Shown here piece by piece: positions 53,199 through 62,487 of a stretch of 64,000 nt of DNA; position 1 is the stretch's first letter; each line of letters opens with the position of its first letter. The stretch lies in the NCBI RefSeq assembly GCF_900112485.1, contig NZ_FOMG01000011.1, forward strand, positions 1-64,000, given 5' to 3'. Source of the stretch: Clostridium uliginosum (lineage in GTDB: Bacteria > Bacillota > Clostridia > Clostridiales > Clostridiaceae). The notes under the pieces are model-generated. The model ran no database searches. It saw nothing but the letters and a program-made list of their open reading frames with translations, and was not told where the DNA came from. The position numbers and the translations under genes were made by a program.

Positions 53199-54082
53199 AG
53201 AAATTAAAATCTAAAAAAGTTAAACATATATTAATTGTACTAGGATTTATATCGCCAGCAATAATTCCACTTATTATATTTTGGATATATCCAATAATTA
53301 AATCTATATTTATAAGTTTTACAGATTGGGATTATATAACTTCTAACTATAATATGGTTGGACTTAAAAATTATGAAGAATTGTTTTCAAATCCCATGTT
53401 TTATGATGCATTAAAAAACACTTTGATATTTACTTTAGGGACATTAATACCTACCATAGCAGGAGGACTAGCTCTTGCTATGGTGTTAAAATCAAAACTT
53501 AGATGTTCAGCTATATATAAAGCCATAATCTTTTCTCCATGGATAACACCTACAGTTGCTATTTCTATTGTATGGAGCTGGATTTTTGAACCACAATATG
53601 GATTTGCAAATTATATATTGCAAATTTTTAATCTACCTAAATCTGAGTGGCTACAAAGTTCAAATACAGCTATGTTTTCAGTAATTATTGTTACTGTTTG
53701 GAAGGGGCTAGGATGGGCAATGGTGTTTTATTTGACTGCATTAGAAAAAGTCCCTAAGGATTTATATGAAGCAGCTTCAATTGATGGAGCAAATACTTTT
53801 AATAAGTTTAAAAGTGTAACATTACCACTTATATCACCAACTACTTTCTTTTTGAGCATAATAACAACAATAAATTCACTTCAAGCGTATGATCAAATTC
53901 AGGTTTTAACACAGGGTGGACCATCAGGAAGTACAAGAACCTTATTATATATGTATTATCAATCAGCTTTTGAAAATTTTAATATAGGACAAGCAACTTC
54001 GATAGCTACTGTGATTTTAGGTATTACAGGTATCTTAGCAGTGTTACAATTTATTGCATCGAAAAGATGGGTACATTATTAG
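53195..54082 (+). CDS. ABC transporter permease (UgpA/MalF type)
   Basis: ATG 53195 has CAAGGTGGA five bases upstream; the in-frame ATG at 53171 does not. The 295-residue protein has six membrane helices and the EAA loop EAASIDGANTFNKFKSVTLP at about residues 193-212, which docks the ATPase. It forms the channel with the next permease. The typical start FISPAIIPLIIFWIYPIIKS and the GLKNYEELF segment are those of binding-protein-dependent sugar/glycerophosphodiester importers. Its stop codon is the first base of a family B element. Confidence 0.9.
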   Translation: MKKLKSKKVKHILIVLGFISPAIIPLIIFWIYPIIKSIFISFTDWDYITSNYNMVGLKNYEELFSNPMFYDALKNTLIFTLGTLIPTIAGGLALAMVLKSKLRCSAIYKAIIFSPWITPTVAISIVWSWIFEPQYGFANYILQIFNLPKSEWLQSSNTAMFSVIIVTVWKGLGWAMVFYLTALEKVPKDLYEAASIDGANTFNKFKSVTLPLISPTTFFLSIITTINSLQAYDQIQVLTQGGPSGSTRTLLYMYYQSAFENFNIGQATSIATVILGITGILAVLQFIASKRWVHY

Positions 54083-54153
54083 GCATATTCAAAAAAATAA
54101 TAGACCAAATATACGACGCATCTTTGGTCTATTATTTTCTTTCATGTGCATTA
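54080..54153. repeat. Family B short palindrome between the two permease genes
   Basis: TAGGCATATTCAAAAAAATA ATAGACCAAA pairs with TTTGGTCTATTATTTTCTTT CATGTGCATTA. The TAG is the stop codon of the first permease gene. Confidence 0.75.
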
Positions 54154-54189
54154 AAGAATTGAAAATGCCTTAGTTTTAGGGGGGAGAAT

Positions 54190-55236
54190 ATGGAGAAAAA
54201 TTCAGATCAAAAGTACAACACTACTTTAGAAAAAAATAAAGAGTTTATAATTAATGAAGCAAATATAATTGATGATTATAAAGAAATAAGCAAAAAGAAA
54301 AAAGTACTTAATATTAATAACTATAGAAAAATGTATAATATACATAGCATAGATAGGGAGAAAACAGATAAATCAATAGATAATGAAATAGTAAAAAAAG
54401 CTCCCAAAAAATTATTAATTTTAAATGCTTTTAGACATCTTCTAATTTTAAGTGCAAGTTTGATTGCATTTTTTCCTTTCCTATGGATGGGGTCTAGTGC
54501 TTTAAAGACAAGTAGCGAAATATTTAATTTTCCACCTAAGCTAATTCCGAATAGTCCTCAGTGGAGAAATTTTATAGAGGTATTTAAAGAAGCACCTTTT
54601 GGAGGATATATGTTTAACAGTTTGTTTACAGCATCTTTTGAAGTGGCTTTTCAAATATTAACTTCTGCTATGATAGCTTATGCTTTAACTCAGCTTAAAT
54701 TTAAAAGTAAGAAAATTTTATTTGGAGTAATAATGGCTACATATATGTTACCTTCAGCTACAACATATGTACCATGTTATATATTACTATCAGATATGAA
54801 TTTGATAGATACTCTGCTAGGACTTATTATAAGTAATACAGCAAATATATTTGGGATATTTTTATTTAGACAAGCTTTTCTACAGATTGATCACAGCTTA
54901 GTAGAGGCTGCAAGGATAGATGGTGCTTCTCACTTAAAGATATTATGGAAAATAATATTTCCATTAACTAAACCAACATTTATAATTTTTGGATTAATAA
55001 GTTTTGTAACTTGTTATAACGATTATATGTATCCATCTCTTATTATAAAAAGTCCGGAAAAATTTTTAGTTTCAGCCGGACTTAGACAATTTTTTATTGA
55101 AGGAGGAGCATATGGGATAAAGTGGCCTCAAGTTATGGCTGCAAGCACACTTACAGTTTTACCACTTCTGCTTTTATTTATAATAGCACAAAAGTGGTTC
55201 ATGAAAGGGGTTGAGGATACCGGAGTGAAAGGATAA
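54190..55236 (+). CDS. ABC transporter permease (UgpE/MalG type) with N-terminal extension
   Basis: ATG 54190 follows TAGGGGGGAGAAT. The 348-residue protein has six helices from about residue 80 and the EAA loop EAARIDGASHLKILWKIIFP at about 238-257. Residues 1-75 are an unusual hydrophilic, Lys/Asn/Ile-rich extension absent from typical MalG/UgpE proteins of about 275 residues. It partners the preceding permease. No ATPase gene follows; a shared MsmX/UgpC-type ATPase elsewhere must energise the system. A terminator at 55272 closes the operon. Confidence 0.9.
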   Translation: MEKNSDQKYNTTLEKNKEFIINEANIIDDYKEISKKKKVLNINNYRKMYNIHSIDREKTDKSIDNEIVKKAPKKLLILNAFRHLLILSASLIAFFPFLWMGSSALKTSSEIFNFPPKLIPNSPQWRNFIEVFKEAPFGGYMFNSLFTASFEVAFQILTSAMIAYALTQLKFKSKKILFGVIMATYMLPSATTYVPCYILLSDMNLIDTLLGLIISNTANIFGIFLFRQAFLQIDHSLVEAARIDGASHLKILWKIIFPLTKPTFIIFGLISFVTCYNDYMYPSLIIKSPEKFLVSAGLRQFFIEGGAYGIKWPQVMAASTLTVLPLLLLFIIAQKWFMKGVEDTGVKG

Positions 55237-55271
55237 ATTATTTCTTTTAACAAATAAATAATATTCAAGTT

Positions 55272-55315
55272 AAGAACAGGAGTTGCAATAAGAAACTTCT
55301 GTTCTTTTGTTTTTA
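55272..55315 (+). terminator. Rho-independent terminator of the ABC operon
   Basis: AAGAACAGGAGTT (55272-55284) pairs with AACTTCTGTTCTT (55294-55306), followed by TTGTTTTT. Confidence 0.8.
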
Positions 55316-55549
55316 AACAATAAAAAAACGTATGCACATAATACTTTTTAATAGTGAGAATAATGAACTAAAATTATGGAACTGATATCATATAATTACG
55401 GGTAGATAATAAAAATTAATATGGAAATAGAATCATATAAATAGTTTTACTAATAAATAAAAACTATAAGTCAAGATATAATTTAGGTATATATATATTT
55501 AAATAAAATATAAAATAAATTTCAGATAACAGAAAAAAATATAAAAATA
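55316..55549. other. AT-rich gap before scrA
   Basis: No ORF with an RBS and no clear repeat of families A-F is seen between the ABC terminator and the scrA promoter. Confidence 0.5.
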
Positions 55550-55579
55550 TTGACATATCATATATGGAATTGGTATCAT
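55550..55579 (+). promoter_or_regulatory. scrA promoter (TTGACA-N18-TATCAT)
   Basis: Consensus -35 TTGACA (55550-55555) and -10 TATCAT (55574-55579), 18 apart, 62 bases before the scrA start. Confidence 0.65.
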
Positions 55580-55598
55580 AAAATAAAGTTCTTAAACA

Positions 55599-55614
55599 GT
55601 GGAAACGTTTTTCG
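55599..55614. promoter_or_regulatory. LacI-type operator or cre-like site in front of scrA
   Basis: GTGGAAACGTTTTTCG has a perfect AAACGTTT core with central CG, as bound by LacI/GalR-family proteins. It is downstream of the -10 box, fitting repression by ScrR encoded next door. It also approaches the CcpA cre consensus, with two mismatches by my count, so catabolite control is possible. Confidence 0.55.
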
Positions 55615-55640
55615 ATTAAAAAGTTAGGGGAGATGTTATT

Positions 55641-56996
55641 ATGAAAGAAAATGTAGTAGCAAAAGAGATATTAGAGAATATCGGTGGAAAAGAAAATATT
55701 AAATCTATAGAACATTGTGCAACTAGATTAAGAATCATATTAAAAGATAAGGAAAAGATTAATGAAAAAGCAATTGAAAATATTGATGGCGTTAAAGGTC
55801 AATTTTTTGCAGCAGCACAATATCAAATAATCCTTGGAACAGGATTTGTAAATAGGGTATATGATGTAATCGTTAAGAACACAGAAGAATTATCAAACAG
55901 TAGTGCAAAAGAAGATGCTTATAGTGAAATGTCAATGTTACAGAAGATATCAAGAATATTTGGAGATGTATTTGTTCCAATAATCCCTGTATTAGTTGCA
56001 ACAGGGTTATTCATGGGATTAAGAGGACTTTTACAAAATTTAGGAGTAGCAATTGGTGGTAACTTCCTTCTTTTCACACAAGTATTAACTGATACAGCAT
56101 TTGCATTCTTACCAGCACTAGTTGCTTGGTCAACAATGAAAAAATTTGGTGGAACACCAGTTATAGGTATAGTAATAGGATTAATGCTTGTATCACCAAG
56201 CTTACCAAATGCTTATAGTGTAGCAGCAGGAACAGCTGATCCAATACATCTTTCTATATTTGGATTAAGTATTCCAGTTGTAGGATATCAAGGATCTGTA
56301 TTACCAGCATTAGTATTAGGAATTATTGCAGCTAAAACTCAAAAGGCTCTTAAGAAAGTTGTACCAGATGTATTAGACTTAATAGTTACACCATTTGTTA
56401 CATTATTAATATCAATGATATTAGGATTATTAGTAGTTGGTCCAATAATGCATAATACTGAACAACTAGTTTTTGGAGCAATTAAAGGATTTATGAACCT
56501 TCCATTTGGAATAGGTGGATTAGTAATTGGAGGAGTTCATCAACTTATAGTTGTTACAGGAGTCCACCATTCATTAAGTGCTTTAGAAGTTGAATTATTA
56601 GCAAGTACAGGAAGAGATGCATTCAATGCAATGATAACTTGTGGCATAGTAGGTCAAGGTGCAGCATCAGTAGCAGTAGCATTAAAGACAAAAAATAAAA
56701 AGAAACGTTCATTATATATTTCATCAGCAATCCCAGCATTTTTAGGAATTACTGAACCAGCAATATTCGGAATTAACTTAAGATTCATGAAACCATTTGT
56801 ATTTGGTTGTGCAGGTGGAGCAGTAGGCGGTATGCTTGCAGGAATGCTTCATATGGCTGGGACAGGAATGGGGGTCACAGCTCTTCCAGGAACATTGTTG
56901 TATATGGATAATATAGGTGGATATGTTTTAATAAATGGAGTAGCAATAGCAGTAGCATTCTGCTTAACATATTTCTTCTTTAAAACAGAAGAATAA
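55641..56996 (+). CDS. scrA: Sucrose-specific PTS EIIBC
   Basis: ATG 55641 follows TTAGGGGAGATGTT. The 451-residue protein has an EIIB domain (1-80) with the phosphorylated Cys in SIEHCATRLR (C26) and an EIIC domain (about 105-451) of the glucose/sucrose class (GITEPAIFGINLRFMKPF; GVHHSL). It imports sucrose with phosphorylation to sucrose-6-phosphate. No EIIA domain is fused, so the phosphate must come from an EIIA encoded elsewhere, as known for this class. First gene of the scrARBK order known from C. beijerinckii. Confidence 0.9.
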   Translation: MKENVVAKEILENIGGKENIKSIEHCATRLRIILKDKEKINEKAIENIDGVKGQFFAAAQYQIILGTGFVNRVYDVIVKNTEELSNSSAKEDAYSEMSMLQKISRIFGDVFVPIIPVLVATGLFMGLRGLLQNLGVAIGGNFLLFTQVLTDTAFAFLPALVAWSTMKKFGGTPVIGIVIGLMLVSPSLPNAYSVAAGTADPIHLSIFGLSIPVVGYQGSVLPALVLGIIAAKTQKALKKVVPDVLDLIVTPFVTLLISMILGLLVVGPIMHNTEQLVFGAIKGFMNLPFGIGGLVIGGVHQLIVVTGVHHSLSALEVELLASTGRDAFNAMITCGIVGQGAASVAVALKTKNKKKRSLYISSAIPAFLGITEPAIFGINLRFMKPFVFGCAGGAVGGMLAGMLHMAGTGMGVTALPGTLLYMDNIGGYVLINGVAIAVAFCLTYFFFKTEE

Positions 56997-57028
56997 GAAC
57001 AATAAATATAGTATATTAAATAATAAAC

Positions 57029-57073
57029 TAGATAGATTTAATGATAGAATTGTACTTTCACTAAATCTATCTA
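57029..57073. terminator. Hairpin between scrA and scrR (partial terminator)
   Basis: TAGATAGATTTA and TAAATCTATCTA form a perfect 12-bp stem with a 21-base loop but no clean T-run, so it may reduce or process the transcript rather than end it fully. Confidence 0.5.
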
Positions 57074-57229
57074 ATTATAAATAGAGTAAAATAAAAATTT
57101 AACACAAATTAAAAAAATGTTTAGTGAAATTAATAAAATTAGTGATACTACATAGATAACTTATTTTTTAATATTATGAAATAATAAGTTATAATAATAT
57201 TAAAAAGTAAGGTATATATGGAGGTTATT

Positions 57230-58219
57230 ATGTATCGAAAAGTTACGATTCAAGACATTGCTAATATGGTCAATGTATCTAAAAGTAGTGTTTCGAGATA
57301 TTTAAATAATGGATATGTAAGCGAAGAAAATGCTAAGAAGATAAAAGAAGCCATTGAGAAAACAGGCTTTGAAACTAATTTTTTTGCAAAAAGATTAAAA
57401 ATGAAAAGAAGTAAATTAATAGGCATTGTACTTCCAAGAATTGACTCCGTTACAGTGGGAAAATTATTAACTGGAATTAATAGTAGACTCGAAGAAAATA
57501 ATTATCAAGGTTTAATATTAATAAGTAATTTAAGTATTGAAAAAGAATTAGAGAATATAAATAGTTTGTATCAACAAGGTGTTGACGGAATTATTATTAA
57601 TGCTATTGCTATTACTAAGGAACATATTAAATTAATTAGTAGATTAAATGTTCCAATGATTTTTACAGGACAAAAAAGTGAATTTGTTAATTGCATCAAG
57701 ATAGATGATTATGAAGCAGGAAGAATAATGGGAAATTATTTTAAGGAAAAAGGCCATAAAAACATCGTTTTTGCAGGAGTAACAGAAGAGGATAAAGCAG
57801 TTGGTGTGGAACGTAAAGATGGATTTATAAATGCTTTTAAACATAATAACCAAGAAAGTAGTGTTAATTTTGTAGAGACAGGATTTTCATTTGAAAAGTC
57901 ATATGAAATGGCTAAGGAAATATTAAAATACAAGCCAACAGGAGTAGTTTGCGCAACTGATAATATTTGTTTAGGAATACTTAGATATTTACATGAAAAC
58001 AATATTAAAGTGCCAGAAGAAATTTCAGTAGCTGGCTTTGGTGGATATGATGTAGGAAGTGTTTTGTATCCTACACTTACTACAATTGCTTTTGATTATG
58101 ATTTGACTGGAGTAAAGACGGCACAAGGTATTTTAGACTTAATCGAAGGAAAAGAATTAGAAAAAGATAATGAGGTAACTTTAAGGTTAGTTGAGAGAGA
58201 AAGTGTAAGAAATTTTTAA
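57230..58219 (+). CDS. scrR: LacI/GalR-family sucrose operon regulator
   Basis: ATG 57230 has TGGAGGTT seven bases upstream; the ATG at 57218 is next to that RBS. The 329-residue protein has the LacI helix-turn-helix at the start (VTIQDIANMVNVSKSSVSRY LNNGYVS) and a periplasmic-binding-like effector domain (IGIVLPRIDSVTVGKLL ... DDYEAGRIMGNYF ... GVVCATDNICLGILRYL ... SVAGFGGYDV). By position and known scrARBK operons it represses the operon and releases on a sucrose-derived inducer. The likely operator is at 55599. Confidence 0.9.
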   Translation: MYRKVTIQDIANMVNVSKSSVSRYLNNGYVSEENAKKIKEAIEKTGFETNFFAKRLKMKRSKLIGIVLPRIDSVTVGKLLTGINSRLEENNYQGLILISNLSIEKELENINSLYQQGVDGIIINAIAITKEHIKLISRLNVPMIFTGQKSEFVNCIKIDDYEAGRIMGNYFKEKGHKNIVFAGVTEEDKAVGVERKDGFINAFKHNNQESSVNFVETGFSFEKSYEMAKEILKYKPTGVVCATDNICLGILRYLHENNIKVPEEISVAGFGGYDVGSVLYPTLTTIAFDYDLTGVKTAQGILDLIEGKELEKDNEVTLRLVERESVRNF

Positions 58220-58237
58220 TAGGAAGAAATAATTTAT

Positions 58238-58280
58238 ATAAGGCACATCTTTGCGCTATTATTTTCTTTCATGTGCCTAA
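58238..58280. repeat. Family B mini-palindrome between scrR and scrB
   Basis: TAAGGCACAT and ATGTGCCTAA are the perfect ends of a 40-base family B deletion derivative. The inner part CTATTATTTTCTTTC is one arm only. Confidence 0.6.
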
Positions 58281-58395
58281 TCAGAAATTAAGGAATCTTA
58301 AAGCGATAGAAAAATAATTTAGTTAATGATAAGTTAATAAGCTTTAGAAATAATAGAAAAATAATGCAGATATATTAAGAAAGAAAGAGGTAGTT

Positions 58396-59856
58396 ATGTC
58401 AGGTAAAGATATATACTCCAGAATACAACAAGACTTAAATAATTATTATAGTAATAAGGATAACAACATATGGAGAAATAATTTCCACATAGAAATGCCA
58501 TTTGGTTTAGTTAATGATCCTAATGGATTAAGTTATTATAATGATAAATTTCATATTTTTTACCAATGGAATCCGTTTGGATGTGAACATAAGAATAAAC
58601 ACTGGGCTTCAGTTAAGACAACTGACTTTGTTAATTTCACTAAGCCAGAAATAATTTTAAAGCCAGAAGATTGGTTTGATAAGGATGGATGCTATTCTGG
58701 TGGTGCATATGTAAAGGATGATACTCTAAAATTATTCTACACAGGAAATGTTAAGGATGAGAATAATAATAGGGAATCTTATCAATGTATAGTTGACTAT
58801 CATAAGGATGGAACTTTTGAAAAGAGAGGTCCAGTAATACTTAAACAACCTGAAGGATATACTGCTCACTTTAGAGATCCAATGATATTTGATCACCATG
58901 GAATTTACTACATGGTACTTGGAATCCAAACTGAAGATTTAAAAGGAAGAGCTTTAATTTATAAATCAGAAGATATTGAAAAATGGAAGTTTGCTGGAGA
59001 ATTAAAGACTAATATGAATGATTTTGGATACATGTGGGAATGCCCTAACATGATTAGCATAAGTGATAATAAGTATGCATTTTTATTTTCACCACAAGGA
59101 TTAGAAGCTGAGGAGTTTAAATATCAAAATATATATCAATCAGGATATGTAATTGGAGATTTAGATTTACATAAAGTGGCTTTAAATCACCATAGTGAAT
59201 TTAAGGAATTGGACATGGGATTTGATTTTTATGCACCACAAGTATTTAACCATTATGGTCAAAATATTATGCTTGGATGGGTAGGTATGCCAGAGGAGGA
59301 TGCTGAATACCCAAGTGCAACTAATGGAGGATGGATGTTCCCCTTAACTTTGCCTAGAGTATTAGAATACAAGGACAATGTATTATATCAGAAACCATTT
59401 AAATTAGTAGAAAACTTAAGAGAATCACAAGCTTTAAGTGTTAAGGATGTAATTTGTGATGATTATAAATTAAAATTAGATTCAAGAAATGTAGAAATAA
59501 ACTTAGATTTAGATTTAAAAGAAAGCAATTATGTAGATTTAAAGTTTAAGTTTAACGATGAATATATATCGTTAATTTATGATAAAAAGTTAGAAGTATG
59601 TATTATAGATAGAAATAATATGAAATTAGGCGGAAAAGGAATCAGAAAGTTTAAATTGAAAGTTGAGGATTCATTAAAATTACATATACTTATTGACAAT
59701 TCTGTTATTGAAATATATTATCAAGAAGGTTTGGAAACAACAACATTTATGTATTTTCCTAAGGAAGATAAATTAGAAGTGGAAATTAAAAATGATGATA
59801 AATTAAAAATAAACCAATTATGCGTTTGGAATTTAAGGGGTGTAAAGTATGAATAA
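58396..59856 (+). CDS. scrB: Sucrose-6-phosphate hydrolase (GH32)
   Basis: ATG 58396 follows AAGAAAGAGGTAGTT. The 486-residue enzyme has the GH32 catalytic triad: nucleophile in NDPNG (D41), RDP at about 158-160, and the acid/base Glu in MWECPN (about 215). A beta-propeller (1-320) and C-terminal beta-sandwich follow the family. It splits sucrose-6-phosphate from ScrA into glucose-6-phosphate and fructose. Its 3' end overlaps scrK by eight bases. Confidence 0.93.
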   Translation: MSGKDIYSRIQQDLNNYYSNKDNNIWRNNFHIEMPFGLVNDPNGLSYYNDKFHIFYQWNPFGCEHKNKHWASVKTTDFVNFTKPEIILKPEDWFDKDGCYSGGAYVKDDTLKLFYTGNVKDENNNRESYQCIVDYHKDGTFEKRGPVILKQPEGYTAHFRDPMIFDHHGIYYMVLGIQTEDLKGRALIYKSEDIEKWKFAGELKTNMNDFGYMWECPNMISISDNKYAFLFSPQGLEAEEFKYQNIYQSGYVIGDLDLHKVALNHHSEFKELDMGFDFYAPQVFNHYGQNIMLGWVGMPEEDAEYPSATNGGWMFPLTLPRVLEYKDNVLYQKPFKLVENLRESQALSVKDVICDDYKLKLDSRNVEINLDLDLKESNYVDLKFKFNDEYISLIYDKKLEVCIIDRNNMKLGGKGIRKFKLKVEDSLKLHILIDNSVIEIYYQEGLETTTFMYFPKEDKLEVEIKNDDKLKINQLCVWNLRGVKYE

Positions 59857-60787
59857 AAACATTTTTTGTATTGGAGAACTTTTAATTGACATGGTATGTG
59901 TTGATAACAAAGGTTTAAAAGATGGTGAAAAGTTTGAAAAAAAAGCAGGTGGAGCACCAGCTAATGTTGCAGCAAGTATTACTAAGCTGGAGGGAAATGC
60001 CTATTTTTTAGGTCAAGTTGGAGATGACTTCTTTGGAAAATTTTTGATTGGATTATTAAATGATTTAAACATTAATACTGAAATGGCAGTAGAAAAAGGA
60101 AGCACAACAATGGCTTTAGTAGGAATTAATTCAGATGGAGAACGCAACTTCGATTTTTTAAGAGGAAGTGACGGAGATTACTCATTTGAGAATGTTAATA
60201 CATCAAAGATAACATCGACAGACATAATCCATTTTGGATCAGCTACAGGATTCCTAGATGGAGAATTAAAGAAGACATATTTTAAATTATTAAAATATGC
60301 AAAAGAAAACAACATATATGTATCATTTGATCCAAACTATAGAGATGCATTAATCAAAGATGATATGTTAGATCAATTTATAATAGATAGTAAGGAATTC
60401 TTAAAGTATAGTGATTTCACTAAGTTAAGTGATGAAGAATTATACTTAATCACTAAAGAAAAAGATATTACAGATGGAGTTAATAAGCTACATAAGTTAG
60501 GAGTTAAAGTAGTAACTATTACTTTAGGTTCTAAGGGAACTTACTTAAGTATTAATGGAGAAAATGTAATAATTCCATCAATTAAGATTAAGCAAGTAGA
60601 TTCAACAGGTGCTGGAGATTCATTTGTTGGAGCTGTATTGAAGCAAGTATCTGATTTTGAAGATAAGAGGAATATTAGCATAGATCAATGGAAGAACATA
60701 ATTGCTTTTGCTAACAAAGTAGGAGCAATAACATGTACAAACTATGGTGCAATAGCATCAATGCCTACATTAAGTGAAGTACAATAA
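59849..60787 (+). CDS. scrK: Fructokinase (PfkB family)
   Basis: ATG 59849 has AAGGGGTGTAAAGT upstream inside scrB, overlapping it by eight bases. The 312-residue kinase has the PfkB signatures: sugar-binding GGAPANVA near residue 32-39, and DSTGAGDSFVGA (about 250-261) with the catalytic Asp. It phosphorylates the fructose released by ScrB for glycolysis and completes the sucrose pathway. Last gene of the operon; a family A half-element follows. Confidence 0.93.
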   Translation: MNKNIFCIGELLIDMVCVDNKGLKDGEKFEKKAGGAPANVAASITKLEGNAYFLGQVGDDFFGKFLIGLLNDLNINTEMAVEKGSTTMALVGINSDGERNFDFLRGSDGDYSFENVNTSKITSTDIIHFGSATGFLDGELKKTYFKLLKYAKENNIYVSFDPNYRDALIKDDMLDQFIIDSKEFLKYSDFTKLSDEELYLITKEKDITDGVNKLHKLGVKVVTITLGSKGTYLSINGENVIIPSIKIKQVDSTGAGDSFVGAVLKQVSDFEDKRNISIDQWKNIIAFANKVGAITCTNYGAIASMPTLSEVQ

Positions 60788-60879
60788 TCATAATTAAACT
60801 ATACTATTATGTAGTGCAATATAAAGTTATGGATATAATTTTATAAATATTAGAACTAGTAAAGATACAATAAGGAATT

Positions 60880-60907
60880 TTATCAACACTCTGCTAAAAC
60901 ATAGCCT
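60880..60907. repeat. Family A right-half fragment after scrK
   Basis: TATCAACACTCTGCTAAAAC ATAGCCTA is a family A right end without its left partner. An imperfect AAGGAATTTTATC/AAAAAATTCCTTATT pair around it (60870-60934) could be a terminator for scrK. Confidence 0.55.
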
Positions 60908-60942
60908 AATAAAAATATTGAAAAAATTCCTTATTGTGTATA

Positions 60943-61108
60943 TAAGGCACATGAAAGAAAATAACAAGTCCAAAATGCCATGATTATTTTTCATCAAGCA
61001 AGGAAGCAGATTGGTCTCATAGCGGGCCTATTAGGGCAATCTGCTGACGCAGCATGATGGAAAATAGGCTTGGCAGATGGACTTGTTATTTTTTTGAGTG
61101 TGCCTAAG
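60943..61108. repeat. Family B palindromic element
   Basis: TAAGGCACATGAAAGAAAAT AACAAGTCCA pairs with TGGACTTGTTATTTTTTTGA GTGTGCCTA; inner arms AGCAGATTGG...CTCATAGC and CTATTAGGGCAATCTGCT are unusually GC-rich. It lies between the convergent scrK and glycosyltransferase genes. Confidence 0.8.
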
Positions 61109-61128
61109 TAGTTGTAAGATAGATTGTT

Positions 61129-62127
61129 TTATTTTAATATGTTCATTACAAATTTATAAATTTTAGGATTTGTTTTAAATAATGAGAATAGCACTATCCA
61201 TTTAAATTCATGTTTACTACTTTTAATATATTGACTATATACTTTAGTAGCTTTATTTTTAATTAAACTTATTGTTTCATAATCATCAGGGAAATTCTTT
61301 ATACATCCAAAGTAAAGGTCTATGATTGACCAAAGATACCATTTTAAAGTTTTAGCATATAAACTTTCATTATTTAATTTAGACATAAAGTCTACTTTTT
61401 CATCAAATACATCTAATACACATAATCTTTTTTTATCGAATTTAGCATTCATAATACTATCAGGTGTATTTCTATAGTAATATAGTTTTTTGTTTGTAAA
61501 AATAAGTTTATTTGATGAAAATAATAATTTATACATTATAGCTTCATCTTCAAAGATTTTAATTAAAGGAAATCTTATCTTATCAAATAAGAATTTCTTA
61601 TAAATTTTATTCCAAAGAACAACTGTTGAAACATACATATCATTATATAGATTATGTAGTGATTCTATATTATCAAAATATGTTATAATTTCATTTTCTT
61701 GATTTATAATTTTTACATTTTCATCTTCTGCCTTTAAATAATTGCATTGAGCAATATCTGCATTACTATTTTCAGCTAAATTAAATAATGATTCGTACAT
61801 ATTAGGTTCTATCCAGTCATCACTATCAACAAAGGCAATATATTGTCCTTTTGCTATATCTAATCCAGCATTTCTAGCAGTACTTGCACCACCATTTTCT
61901 TTACGAATTACTTTTATTCTATTATCTTTTTTAGCAAATTCATCACACATTTTACCAGAATTATCAGGTGAACCATCATCAATTAGAATTAATTCAAAGT
62001 TTTTTAATGTTTGATTTAATATGCTATTAATAGATTTAATTAAATAAGTTTCAGCTTTGTATATTGGCATAATAATACTTATTAAAATTTGAGGATTTTC
62101 AATATTATCCTGTATTTTTATGTTCAT
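61129..62127 (-). CDS. Family 2 glycosyltransferase
   Basis: ATG 62127 has TGGAGATAATAAA upstream. The 332-residue enzyme has a GT-A fold: ISIIMPIYKAETYLIKSINS, then LILIDDGSPDNSG (nucleotide-sugar site), then the metal-binding FVDSDDWIEPNM at about 92-103, then a variable C-terminal half (FEDEAIMYKLLFSS ... YYYRNTPDSIM). It adds a sugar to a surface polymer. No membrane helix. Next to the LicD gene on the opposite strand, so it may build the polymer that LicD modifies. Confidence 0.88.
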   Translation of the reverse strand: MNIKIQDNIENPQILISIIMPIYKAETYLIKSINSILNQTLKNFELILIDDGSPDNSGKMCDEFAKKDNRIKVIRKENGGASTARNAGLDIAKGQYIAFVDSDDWIEPNMYESLFNLAENSNADIAQCNYLKAEDENVKIINQENEIITYFDNIESLHNLYNDMYVSTVVLWNKIYKKFLFDKIRFPLIKIFEDEAIMYKLLFSSNKLIFTNKKLYYYRNTPDSIMNAKFDKKRLCVLDVFDEKVDFMSKLNNESLYAKTLKWYLWSIIDLYFGCIKNFPDDYETISLIKNKATKVYSQYIKSSKHEFKWIVLFSLFKTNPKIYKFVMNILK

Positions 62128-62378
62128 ATTTTATTATCTCCATTACTTTTAGATATTTGTAAACTATTTTAATAATAGTCTATTTTGTAATATTATATCA
62201 TTATATATATTATTATGTTAATATATATTTTACATTTTTACTTATAAATGAAAAGTATAAATCAAAGAATTTTAATGACTAAATTTCTAACAAATACAGA
62301 AAGATTTATCTTATATTGCACATTGTTAATTGAATTATATATATGTTAATAAAAGTAGTATTTTTGTATGTGTTTTCA

Positions 62379-62407
62379 TTGACATAAGTCAAGTTTGATA
62401 ATAACAT
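62379..62407 (+). promoter_or_regulatory. Candidate licD promoter (TTGACA-N17-TAACAT)
   Basis: Consensus -35 TTGACA (62379-62384) and -10 TAACAT (62402-62407), 17 apart, 81 bases before the licD start. The GTTCA-N5-TGAAC operator is not present. The rest of 62128-62378 is AT-rich with nothing I can support. Confidence 0.5.
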
Positions 62408-62487
62408 TAAAATGAATATTTAAATGGAATTATGTAGAATTTGATTTAAAAATAAGTTTTATAGATACATTGAGAAGGTGGCATAAA

